64,000 nt of DNA from Gnomoniopsis sp. IMI 355080 (Eukaryota; Ascomycota; Sordariomycetes; Diaporthales; Gnomoniaceae): the NCBI GenBank assembly GCA_027946555.1, contig JAPEVC010000060.1, positions 1 through 64,000 of the forward strand, in the 5' to 3' direction. A program made the position numbers and the translations under genes. The notes below the pieces were generated by a model. It was not told where the DNA came from. It worked only from the letters and a program-made list of their open reading frames with translations, and did no database searches. Positions 33,296-44,000 of this stretch are shown here, one piece after another (the first letter of the stretch is position 1; each line of letters begins with the position of its first letter).

Positions 33296-33763
33296 TGCCG
33301 GCACCCGTTGTCTTGTACCTGCGACACACCGTCTCCGGGACTCTCAACAGATTTCTGATATCACTGCCGAACCTGGTTGCCACCGACCGTTCTCGCTCAG
33401 GTAAACGCCCAACTGCACTGAATGAACTTCAACGTGAAGCCATTACTAAAGGGGGGCTTCGATCAAAGTCACGATTATGGGAGCTTCTGGATGTGGTGGC
33501 AAGATTCGCGATGCACCCGAACATATGGGTCCGAGAGTTTGCTGCCGGCTTGCGACGCACCAATTGCTACACCTAGAGTAACTGTGGCCGAGGCTTTTGC
33601 GGCGTCGGGGGCAGACAGCGAGATCTTGGCGGAGACCTTTGAGGACCGACAAGAAGGTATGAGACAACACTGGCGCTTACCTGAGCGAGAACGGTCGGTG
33701 GCAACCAGGTTCGGGCCTGACTAGTTGCGGCGTGTCGCAGGTACACGACAACGGGTGCCGGCA
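33296..33763. repeat. Imperfect inverted repeat, arms about 90-115 bp
   Basis: The left arm is 33296-33409 and the right arm 33672-33763 in reverse. Each arm has an outer block (33296-33331 and 33728-33763) differing at two positions, and an inner block (33367-33409 and 33672-33714) differing at about one. The arms differ in length between the blocks (about 35 versus 13 bp). Both outer blocks can encode PAPVV(L/V)YLRH, and both inner blocks end in a possible splice donor CAG/GTAA. The spacer is about 260 bp. No target-site duplication was identified. Confidence 0.75.
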
Positions 33764-34364
33764 TGTGTGAGGGTGTCGTCGTTTTGGGAGTATCAGGAAG
33801 GGAAAAGAGAAGGTTTGATGGTGATGGGAAGAAGAAAAAGGGTTGGGTGTGGGACGGTGGAAAGAAGAGGTAAGTTGGTGGTTTGGGGGGGTTTAGCGTC
33901 GACGAGGTTGGCGATGCTCAGAAATTGTGGGTCCCCTCACTTTTGTCTCAGTTTTATCCGTCTGGGATGGTCTCTGCTGGACGATGATGGGTAGGTGTGG
34001 TGGTTCAAGAAGAGTAGGGTGTAAACGTTGGAGGTAAACAAAGGTGTTTCAGTCAGGACTTTCAGCCTGCAGTATCTTTCTCAAAAAATTGACGAGGTTT
34101 AGAATCCGTCGTCTTTCATCATCCCCTTGAACACGAGTCGGTCCACGCGGTGCCTGACCCAGCCGGATCGTCGGAGACACAGCCAGGCCAGAATGGACAG
34201 ACGTATGCGAGATGGGGCAACCCTCAGCATGGAACCACATCATTTGACTATCGTTGATCAATTGTTACGTGTGGAGGTGTGCAGTTACAGCTATCGATAT
34301 GATGTCCGTACGGACGACAACGGACTACAGACCGTCATGGGCCGAAACGGGCGCCTGCCCATCA

Positions 34365-34384
34365 ATACCTACCTAGGTAGGTAT
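34365..34384. repeat. Perfect 20-bp palindrome around CCTAGG
   Basis: ATACCTACCT is followed directly by its own reverse complement. It is the longest of the CCTAGG-centred palindromes scattered between genes in this window. Confidence 0.8.
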
Positions 34385-34413
34385 ATATAGGGAGGGTAAA
34401 ATATACATACTAC

Positions 34414-34416
<3 letters not shown>

Positions 34417-34451
<35 letters not shown>
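34417..34451. repeat. AC dinucleotide microsatellite
   Basis: About 17 AC units lie just after the 20-bp palindrome, flanked by AT-rich TATATAC sequence. Length is likely to vary between strains. Confidence 0.9.
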
Positions 34452-34452
<1 letters not shown>

Positions 34453-35435
34453 CTATATACATATATACATAGCAACCCTATACTGGTCTGCTTGCGACTC
34501 ATGAATGGTCACTTTAAAGTCGACCTATGCTGTCCAATTTCAAGAATTTAGAGTGATACATGCTGTTTAGAGTGAAGGTGAATGCTTCCAGCTGTTGCTC
34601 CAGTCTGGCAAGACTCATGCTGCTGATGCTTGAGCTGCTCACAACTGCTTTAAGCTTATGGTCGTGAAGAGAGAGAGGGTTGCCACAATTGTTTTTGTGA
34701 ATGCAGTGTTCGATTTACTTCTGAAATCATAGTCTAGGTATCTACCTAAGTTTAAGTGAGGACTATTAATCGAGATTTGGCAAAGGAGGTCTGGTAAGTG
34801 AGTCTAGTGCCAATTGTGGGAGAGTTGACCAGATGCTCTGGGACATATCACCAGGCTTAGGAGCATGGTTCCAGATTAATATCTACAAGAGACATGCAAA
34901 GACAAGGAGTGATGCTAAGCACCCCCATCTTCAATTCGATTACGTTGCTTGAACACCTTTCCTGGCCCAAAAAACAGGCAGATGACCTGCTTCCTCACAC
35001 CGTATTCTTTTCTCAGATTGATTCGCCTTCCACCCACATCAGAATTCGCGCTTCGGCAAGACGTGACCCCAGATTGCTTTCCTCGGCCATTCCTTGCGGT
35101 TGGCGGCTCAGTCCTTCAATCTCCAAAGTGCTTGAAATCGCCATTCTATTCCCTTCAAAGCAGACGCCCTTCCGCCTTTGCTTTTCCTTTCGCTCCTTGC
35201 TGAATTCCACCTCGATACATAATCACCCTGTCATCCATCAGCAGGAAGGCTTTTGTCGCCTGAACTCTACGGGCATCATCCCGCAAGGTCTACAAGCCTG
35301 ACGACAACGGGTCCGCTCCACTGTCACTCCTAGTTCACCTTTGACTTGGTTCTCGCTAATAAGCCACCTGCAGTTCGATGCTATGAAGACCAGCAGCGAC
35401 TGATTCATTCCTCCATGCACACCACTCCCGTCACG

Positions 35436-37163
35436 ATGTCTACAAACACGAAAGCACTACAGCTTCAAAAGTGCGAATGGCTTCGCGCCATACGAGATGG
35501 CGACGGGGAGCAAGCCAAAGACATTCTCGCCACAGTAATTGTGAAGATCATCCCACAGCAGACGGCCGTCCTCAGAGCTTTCCAAGCCGCGTTTGCCAAT
35601 CCCATGCCGATTCAGCAGCACCTCGCGGGGCAATCTTACCTCATCAAGCTGCTGGAAGAGCAACTTGTGCAAGCGAAAAACGAGGACACAGACGAAGAAA
35701 GAGCCGAAACGAGCAGCAGAGGCTCGGACGACGACGCAGAGAGGGCTCGAGCTGATGACAGCGACGACGAGTCCCTCACTGCTGTGTTTAAGACCCCAAG
35801 GCCTGCAGCGCCAAAGAAGAAGTCCAGCACAGCGAACAGAGCAAAGGTCGAGAAGAGCGAGAAGAGAAAGAAGAAACGCAAGAAGACAGACTCAAAGCCC
35901 ATCGATCGAGATTCAGCTGAAGAGATTGGCCGCCCCAACGAAGATCAAGAGCTTCCTCAGGTCAAGGAGAAAAAAGGAAAAAACTCGACGCACAGGGGGA
36001 ACAACGGCCCAAATGTCAACGAGAATCACGAGGACGTCGAAGCTGCCGCCGCCGTTCCGGCAACGCCAAAGCCGATACGACAGGACAAGACCAAAGGAAA
36101 GGCCAAGCAAAGACCCAAGAAGTCACAAGTAGAGGATGCCCCCGGCGACGAAGATGCTCCTCAACCCGGGTCGTCGCCTCAGCATGCTGAGAAAGGATCA
36201 CAGCGAAAGGCTGGTGCTGAGAACCCCGAGGCCCCTGCCAGGCCAACGAAGAAGACGAAACATGACAACAAAGCGACAACCACCCATGGCCAGCTACCTG
36301 TGCGACTTCGAACACATAGCGCAACTCCAGGTTCTTCTAACGTTGCTCCTCAGGTAATGCCCGAATCACGTTACGCTGTCAACAGCGGAGCACAGTCTAG
36401 TGTGGCTACTAGGATGAAGGAGGAATCAGATGATGATCTCCAGATATTCAGCTCACCCACGACTCCTTTCAAGCAGTATCAACCGATCAACTTCGACTCC
36501 GGTGGGGCAGGTATAAGCAACTCGCTAAGGCCGAACGACGAGACGTTTGTCGATACCAGACCATCGGTGCAAATTCACTCAGTAGAGGACTATTCAGCCC
36601 ATGTCGATTCGCTTCGAGAGCGCGAGATCGCCAGGAGTTCCCGGGCCGTGCAATCCGGCCCGTCCGTTCGACAAGCGCAACTCCGAGCGCCTGGCCGAAA
36701 CCAAGCCAACGAGGCCAGCTCCCAACAAGCGCAGCTCAACCCGGCCGCCCGAAACCAGACCCGGCATACTGACCCGGCCGCTCCGGCCGCTCGACAAGCA
36801 GCACCAACAGCGGATGCTGAACCGTATCGCGACCCTCAAGGCGAGCGACAATACAAGTGCAGACAGTGCGCCTTGTGGTTTGTGTACTCGGAAAACCACC
36901 ACGGGGCTTGTCTTTCCCGCCACCCAGGTTAGCAACAGTTGAGTGTCGGAGGCAAGGAATGAGTTTATCGCTAACGTCACACAGGTTCAGCGTTGCTGAT
37001 TACCTCCAGAGCACGCAACGCGCGCAAGTGGACTTGTTGTGGCAGAATAGGGAATGGCAAGCCAACCCAGAATGGCTGCGTGACTCAACCGCATACTTGG
37101 AATGGAGTGGACTTCACCCCCAGAGAGCAGCCCAGGCGCAATCAGTTTGATGGAGGATTGTAG
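35436..37163 (+). CDS. CHORD-like zinc-binding protein C
   Basis: Two exons (35436-36927, 36985-37163) give 556 residues. ATG 35436 has A at -3; upstream in-frame ATGs are weaker. Residues 1-85 (KCEWLRAIRDGDGEQAKDIL..., QQHLAGQSYLIKLLEEQLV) form a helical head. A long charged region follows, with an acidic block (SDDDAERARADDSDDES), a strong basic nuclear-signal-like block (SEKRKKKRKKTDSK), then Gln/Arg/Pro-rich sequence. The C-terminus has CRQC, CLSRHPG, KWTCCG and GC-x4-H: all CHORD-like blocks, HPG intact. The 57-nt intron interrupts the HPG glycine codon in phase 1, at the same place as in proteins A and B. Likely nuclear. Function unknown. Confidence 0.78.
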
Positions 37164-37750
37164 GTATGAATTTATAGGAAGAAGGCCTCAACTCGAGAGT
37201 TTTGCTTCAGGTTCCGGATTGTTTTCAAAATCATGAAGGATGCGGGATGCAAGCCATTCGCAGAGGACTTTTTGTAACAGCTTGCATAGCAGCATATGAC
37301 CCAGTACAAAGACGGAAGGGAAGCGTGGTGATTTGGTATAAGTCGCACGCCAACACAGCATGGCTGGATGAAATGAGGATTATAATGATGGCAGTCACGA
37401 TAAACTTTTAGACTTGCATAACCCAATTAATTCAAAACACTTTTCGATATGGCTGAGATGCAACCACAAGCAACGCACATTTTCTTCCATGTTCGGTCCC
37501 GAGCAGCCACCATCGACCGAGTCCGCAAGCGTCAGCGGTCCGATCACTGCGGCCTAAGCGGACCGATCCGGACTTTTCGGACGCACAACCACCACTACCG
37601 CTATTAATAGTAGCGGACTTCCCCAAGCCATACATAGCGCGCCCTCGGGACCGACGCAGTGACGCTTCAAGACACGTCCTTAGCCTCCAGAAAAAACAAC
37701 TATTTTGTCGTGCATAATATGCTGCTGTCTCCCCCAAGCCATATTCCAAA
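37164..37750. other. Promoter region of mcr1
   Basis: This lies between gene C and the cytochrome b5 reductase gene. It holds CGG/CCG-rich sequence at about 37530-37580 and an imperfect palindrome at 37598-37616 (CCGCTA and TAGCGG arms around CTATTAATAG). No gene is seen. Confidence 0.45.
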
Positions 37751-38829
37751 ATGGCCACATTTCGTATCTTCACTCGTGCTACACGGCCAACCACAGGCTT
37801 CTTCACGTCGTCGGCCTCATATTCCACATCTGGAAAAAGAATGTCAGGCGCTGAGAACGTCTTTCAAGTATACGGTCCTACAGTATTTAAAGGCATAGCA
37901 GTAGCTGGCGTTGGCGGAGCTCTCATTTCACGGTTCATGATGTCGACGGCAGACGCAGAGTCACCAGTAAAGGATGGGAAGAAGGTCTTTGGGAGGGCAG
38001 GGCCAGTGTTCACAAGGCTGACGCTGGAAAAGAGCGAGGATGTGAATCACAACACGAAGAAATTATGCTTCAAGTTACCGGGTCAGAACGACGTCAGCGG
38101 CCTACCTCTGACTGGTGAGTTTTTCCTTGCCCCGATTATAACACAAAGTGAAAACCTTGAAGACTGAACAATCCCACAGCCGCGCTTCTCACTGCCTCTT
38201 GGCCCTCTGGACAGACACTTCCCGTCCTCCGGCCGTATACACCAATCTCACACAGCTCCCAACCGGGTACCGTCGACTTCCTCGTCAAGCGCTACCCAAA
38301 CGGCAAGCAGTCCTCTCACCTACACTCGCTCTCCCCCGGCGACTCGATGCTCTTTGCCGTCGTCATCCCAGGCTTCAAATGGACGCCCAACCTGCACGAC
38401 TCGGTGACCTTGATCGCCGGCGGCGCCGGCATCACCCCGGCCTACCAGCTCATCCAGGGGATCCTCTCCAACCCGGCCGATAAGACCAAGATCCGGCTCG
38501 TCTTTGGCGTCAATGCCGAGGAGGACATTTTGTTGCGCGAGGAGTTTGAGGCCTACGAGGCCCAGTACGGCCGCGAGCGGTTCCAGGCCGTTTACTCGGT
38601 TAGCAGCGGCGGCAAGAGCGTTGACGGGCAGCGGTTCCGCAAGGGTTATGTGACGGAGGAGTTGTTGCGCGAGGTGGCGATGCCGGCCAAGGACGAGAAT
38701 ACCAAGGTGATGATTTGTGGGCCGCCGGCGATGGAGGAGGCGTTGTTGGGGAAGAAGGGTTGGGTTGGTCGGCAGGAGGGGATTTTGGTCAAGTTGGGGT
38801 ATAAGAAGGACCAGATTCATCAGTTTTAA
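37751..38829 (+). CDS. mcr1: Mitochondrial NADH-cytochrome b5 reductase
   Basis: Two exons (37751-38114, 38180-38829) give 337 residues. Residues 1-35 are basic and Ser/Thr-rich (mitochondrial targeting), followed by a hydrophobic anchor at about 46-62. The FAD-binding motif RPYTPIS lies at 139-145, GKQSSHL at 163-169 completes the flavin site, AGGAGITP at 201-208 is the nucleotide-binding loop, and CGPPAME near the C-terminus is the NADH-site signature. The protein ends in F like other members. The length fits fungal Mcr1, which reduces cytochrome b5 with NADH at the mitochondrial outer membrane/intermembrane space, feeding ergosterol synthesis and antioxidant ascorbate recycling. The poly(A) signal is listed separately. 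Confidence 0.95.
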
Positions 38830-38918
38830 TTGTGTGTGTAAATGAGGATATTGTGCGAACATAGTGTGCGAGTAGAGCTTTGGATCAGGTGGAGCTAGAA
38901 TGGCGCTCATTTCTTACT

Positions 38919-38924
38919 AATAAA
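38919..38924 (+). terminator. Putative poly(A) signal of mcr1
   Basis: AATAAA lies about 90 nt after the mcr1 stop codon in AT-rich sequence, at a position suited to 3'-end formation. Confidence 0.4.
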
Positions 38925-39091
38925 TTAAACAACCCTTTTCCCTTGTATGCTTCTATTTGAAATTTCAAAGTGTGACGCCCGTCTCCTTGCGCTCGCTCTG
39001 GAACGTCTGAGTTATACATCTCTCTCACAACCCGCCAAAACAGCGGACAGCCTGCTACATAAGAAAACCATGAACGATATAGACCCAGCCC

Positions 39092-40638
39092 TCAAGTCTT
39101 GGCTGAAGGCTCGAAGACCCATAGCTCGATAGCATCTTTCCCAGTTACGCTAAGATCAGCTACCTGCTTTCTCGTACATCCCGTAGTCTTCGCAGTCTCC
39201 AGGGCTTCCGGCTCTACAAGCCAGAAGCCCACAGCCGTATGCGACCTGCGAATAAATACCCAGTCCTCGGGCGTTATACTACCTGTTTCTGCATCTGCCG
39301 ACTGATCCACGAAGCGCTGCCGGGCATTTTCGAATAATTCGCGGTGGATCAGGCCAGAGTCAGTGGTAGGATCCAGCCAAGAAACCCAGGCTGCATGCTC
39401 TTCCCGCATAGCGTCTCTGAGGCTTCGCTTGTAGAGGTCAGGACGGGTGATAGACTGCGCATCTAATCCGATGAGAGCACGTATGCAAACTCCGCCGGGT
39501 ACGTCGGCGCCTGCGCGTGCGCCCCAGATGCGCTCCAAGTAGGCCCAGATATCTAGCGAAGGTCGTATCTGGCTGCCGATCCACTGATAGTTATACCGTA
39601 AGTTCTTGACCTAAAGTAAAATATGGGACCGAGAACCAAGATACTTACCACTTGATGCAAATCAGCAAGACCTTCAGGTAGAGCCAGACGCGGATCTAAC
39701 CCCTCTACGGCCTGTACAGTGCTGGTGAAGTCCCACGAAGGATTTGGAATAATAGGCATACTTGCATTATACCATGGCAGCGCTCCTGAGCCAATCAGAG
39801 GACCGCTCGTCACGCGAGGTTCAATGTGAGGAACGAGAAGTCGGATATAGAGGTTACGTAGATGCGAAATGGTAAGGCGAACGGAAGCTAGGATGTCAAG
39901 TGGGAGCGAGGTCGTATTGCTCGAGTCAAAGGGGGCATTGTCGCTAGTGAGGCAATCGAGGTCAACGCAGAGGTTACGGATGCCGAAGCGTCTGCTAGCT
40001 GGGGAAGAGTCGTATTGTACCAAGGTATGCAGGAACATCGGAAGCAGATTCAGCTGGATGATGTGAGGTGCGTACGACGCCTGAAGCGAGAGGATGTCAA
40101 GGTCGGGATGTAAGTGTGCAATGATCCGTGCTGTCTCGGTTTCCCAGTAGACGCCGGGCTTGCAAGAAACTCTGACAAGGGCCTGAAGGTGGATTGGATA
40201 GAAAGACATATACGCTTTGTAAGACTCTCGGCACACCAGTTGCAGAGCGGACGTCGGAGGCGCTGGGTCGTCAAGGAATGTTATCCGCAAGAGCCCGTCT
40301 CTCTCAGGATCTGCACTATCTGCACTATCTTGCAGGCCCTGTAGCTGCTCCTCCGAGAGTACGGCGTCCCATTCACCAATATAGCTATCACCATCTTCTT
40401 TCTTGGTTTCCAAATTCGGGCTAGAACTTTCGTTTGTCCTCTCTTCCAACAATATGCGAAGGAATCGGCGCTGGTGAAGGTGCCGAGTCCAGATATTCAG
40501 ACGAATCTCCTGGGGCAGGTGTGACCAAAGTGGAAAACTGGAAGTGCCGGCAGGTGTATTCTTGGAGACGGAGAATTGGTTTTCTTGGCCGTAGTAGCGG
40601 TCATTAAAAATGTCAAAGGCGTCAACTGACACTGCCAT
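39092..40638 (-). CDS. 2EXR-domain (F-box-like) protein
   Basis: Two exons (40638-39649, 39610-39092) give 502 residues. The longer frame would start at TTG, so ATG 40638 is used. The intron is 38 nt with a TTTAG acceptor; an acceptor 6 nt later (44 nt, two residues fewer) keeps the frame. A 2EXR domain sits at about residues 35-65 (FPLWSHLPQEIRLNIWTRHLHQRR), then the blocks usual in this fungal family: LQLVCRESYKAY, DILSLQ, FGIRNLCVDLDCL, LRNLYIRLL. The C-terminal domain (VKNLRYNYQWIG...) and WVSWLD follow. The family is expanded in filamentous ascomycetes and its role is unknown. It is an intact relative of the broken gene at 11993-13294. Confidence 0.85.
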
Positions 40639-41008
40639 GGCTTCTCCGGTTTGTGTTGGGTGTTGACTCAATTGAGGGAAGTGTGGCCTAGAAGTAGCTA
40701 TTATTTACGGGTTCTAACGCGGGGACTTGGGTGCGATGGGAGGAATTGGTCTACTTGCGACGCGAGCAATGAATATGGAGAGTCTCACCATTTGTCCCGA
40801 AACAAGATGGAAGGTGGAAGGTGGCATGAAATGTATTGCAAGATTCGAGGTTTTGACATTCTGGGTTTTTGGGCTCACCGCTTACCTAACGCCTATAGGC
40901 CGTTAGGAGGGAACATTTCTTGTGCCAGATCGATAGAATATGAGCGATTCTGGATTGACTCAGCACCCTTCCCATCTGAGCGATCTCTAGCTAGGTAGTG
41001 ATCCTACC
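40639..41008. other. Intergenic; no gene seen
   Basis: This lies between the start of the 2EXR gene and the end of the kinase gene. Short open frames only; no motif recognised. Confidence 0.5.
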
Positions 41009-44000
41009 CTATTGGCCCTGGTTATTATTTTGCAGCCTTGTCGCCAACACCCCGTTGGCCCCCTCACTCCCTACGCGGTAAAAGTAGACGAGCCGCTGCA
41101 CACCAAACAAGGTCGCCCAATGCGTCCGGAAGTATCCAGGAATGGGCAACATATCCAGAGATGGTGCATGCCAAATCGTGTCAGCGTTACCCTGCAAAGG
41201 CATATTCTCGGCTGCTTCACCAGCAAACGCACGCGCCAGCAGTCGCGGGTCGCCAATTGGCGGCAGGTCGCCCTCCTCTATGTTGGCACCTGGGGCAATG
41301 GGCACTTCAACACGGTCGAGAAGAGTAGGACCACCCTCCACAGGTATGTACGGCGGGTATCTGGTAGCGTTGTCGCCAGCGGGAATCACGGGGATGCCTT
41401 GCGCTTGGCCTGCGACGACGTTTGGGTAGGGAATTCCTTGCTGAATGCCGAGGCGGGGACTCCGTCGCTCAGGTAGGCGACCGGTGCGACGAAGCCGCCG
41501 ACGAGGTTGGCTTCCTGTGGGTGCAGGTTGAGGTATGGGCGCGGGTGCGGGTGCGGGACGGTGTGCTTGTGCGAGGCCTAAGCGAGAGCTGCGCGCAGCT
41601 CGACGGACTTCACGGGCTGGGCTAGTTTCGCGGGCTGGAGGACGACTAGGGAGTGGGCGTATACGCAGTCGCGCAAGTACTCGTGCCAGGCGAGACGGCC
41701 CGGATCTGGATCGTCTTGCTGCTCTGAGAGCTCTCGCGGCCAACAGGCCGCGAGCGACGGCCGAGTTTGAAGGGCTCTCCCGGCCATTGTTGGGACCGGG
41801 GCTGTTAGTTTTAAGCTTCCTTTCCGGGTCGAGGTTGTCGCCGTTGTCCTCGGTGTCTTCATCGCTGCTCATGCCAACCCCATCGGACGACACCGTGACT
41901 CTGTCCACACCCGCGCGCGATGAAAGCCTGCCTCCATAGTCTGCTCCGCTCAAGAGATCCGACATCCAGTCGATCAATCCTGAGGAGGATGCCGTCACGT
42001 CTTGCTCACTTTCGCTTTCAGACGATATGTCCTCATCGTGTGCTTCCTGGTGGTGTTTGTTTTGCTCACCACCTTCTTGGTCGAGGCTTCCTCCCTGCGA
42101 AGATCCTTGGTCGGACTCTGTTATGACACGGCTTCCTGGCCAGGTAGACTCATCCTCGCTGTGAGTCCGCACACTTCCTTTCTGCGAGGGCCCTTGCTCA
42201 GAACCTGTCACGTCACGGCTTCCTGGCCAGGTGGACTCGTCTTCACTATGAGTCCGCAAGCTTTCTCTCTGCGAAGGTCCTTCCTCGGACCCTGTCACGA
42301 CACGAGTTCCTGCCCAAGTAGACTCATCTTCACTATGGGTCCGCAATGATGGTGATGCTTGATTTGCAGCACTGCTGTAGTCTTGGACGAAAGACTGCCG
42401 CTTTGATGATGACACGCTGGTCTCAGCAATTTTGTTTTCACTCTTAGCACCGAGCCAGTCTTCTGACAGATTCCTGCTGCCAGTACTATTGTCATCTTGT
42501 CCAGGACCTAGTGTGCTTGGTAATGATTCACCGTTGAAAGCTGCAAGGAAGTGGTCTGTATCACCGCTGCGATCTCCGGCTCCTACACCAGAGCCTGGTA
42601 TTCTCTCAAGATCTACATCCTCAGGTGCCGAGTTTGCCCGTGGCGGTCCAATCCAGGTCGTAGCCCCAGGCCACGTCCTTACAGCGGGGAGAGGTTCAGT
42701 GTTAGGTCGCTGACGGTGAGAGGCAACATTATCCGGTTCGAAAGGGCGAATTTCTGGGAGCGCAATCGAGACGTCTGCAGGGGCCTGCTCCACATTAGCA
42801 TCACTTCTGTCCAAGACAGGAGACAGGCATCTAGGCCGTGATAATACTTACATCAGGAGGTTGGCCGAAAATACTGTCGTAGTAATCGTCAGGGTCATCG
42901 ATCCCTTCTATTGATTCCAATGACTGAACCCAGCCTTCCAGCTCCACTAGAGAGGGTCGATGCGCTGGTTGGTCTGCCATGCATCGAAGTAGCAAGCTGA
43001 TGACTGTGGAATTGATTTGGTAAGACTTCTCAGTCAACGATCTGCCATAGGTATAGAAGGGTGCAACTTTATTGCTATACAGGTCATGGATAACATGGTA
43101 CTCTGCTGGAATCAGATTATTCACGTCAGGGTTGTCCTTGTTGAAGGGACCAAATGGCTCAAGTGGATAGGGCGGCGAAGCTTGTGTAAGAACGCTGTGC
43201 ATACACTGTTCATTCAAATGGTTGGTGATTAATTAGCAACTGTAAATCGTTCTCGCTTCTGAAATAACTTACCAGGCCTATGGCGAAAACATTACTGGCT
43301 GATCCGTACTGGCCAGCCACCTTGGGCGGCGGCATCTGATCCTGTGGAAGAATATCGATGAACTCCCACTCCTTGTGGAATTGTTCCTAAAGAGATTAGG
43401 TAAGTTTAGATCTGGAACTTATTCACTATGTCTCGAATCTGTGCCCAGGTGGTCCTCATCCAGTGAGCATACATACCGGTAGTGGATGATCAGACTTTCC
43501 TCTCCTTCTGAGCCACATCGCATCGATCCTATGGCGTGCAATCTTAGTTGCGGCTAGTGGTCATCTCGAAAAGAAAGATCATAGAGACCACTTACGGTTC
43601 CGACAACGTTCTACTTGTTGTTCTTAGAGAAAGCCCACTATGTGGCCGAATACGCAGTCAGCAAAATAATCTCTTTGGATCAAGTCACTCAAGAATAGGG
43701 CTTAACGGACAAATCTGCAATCTGATACGATGTTAGCTCCTACTGAAATAATTACCACTTAGATCACATCGTAGGAACTTACCTTGAAGATTGGCATAGC
43801 CTGATGCTCATCTTTATCCAAGTCGCCAAGCAGGACTATAGTGCCGCAGCATGCTGCGTTAGCTACACGTCTCCTGGCACAGCCCTGGCAAAACTAGTTC
43901 TTGTATGTGGATTCTCACTATTTTGGGGGTCCAAATCAAAATGCACAAGTTTGTATGCGCAGTTCTCCCGAAGGTGTTCAGGAGGGATGACCTCCGGGAC

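Larger units (their letters stand above)
32720..35435. other. Intergenic with inverted repeat, palindrome and microsatellite
   Basis: This 2.7-kb stretch between the AAA gene and CHORD-like gene C has no credible complete gene. A 119-codon plus frame at 33217-33576 overlaps the left arm of an inverted repeat. The inverted repeat, the 20-bp palindrome and the AC repeat are listed separately; ACCTAGGT sites also lie at 33003-33010 and 33034-33041. Confidence 0.5.

Noticed and set aside
33217..33576. 119-codon plus frame as a gene
   Set aside because: It coincides with one arm of the inverted repeat and no exon partner was found; described instead as repeat content.
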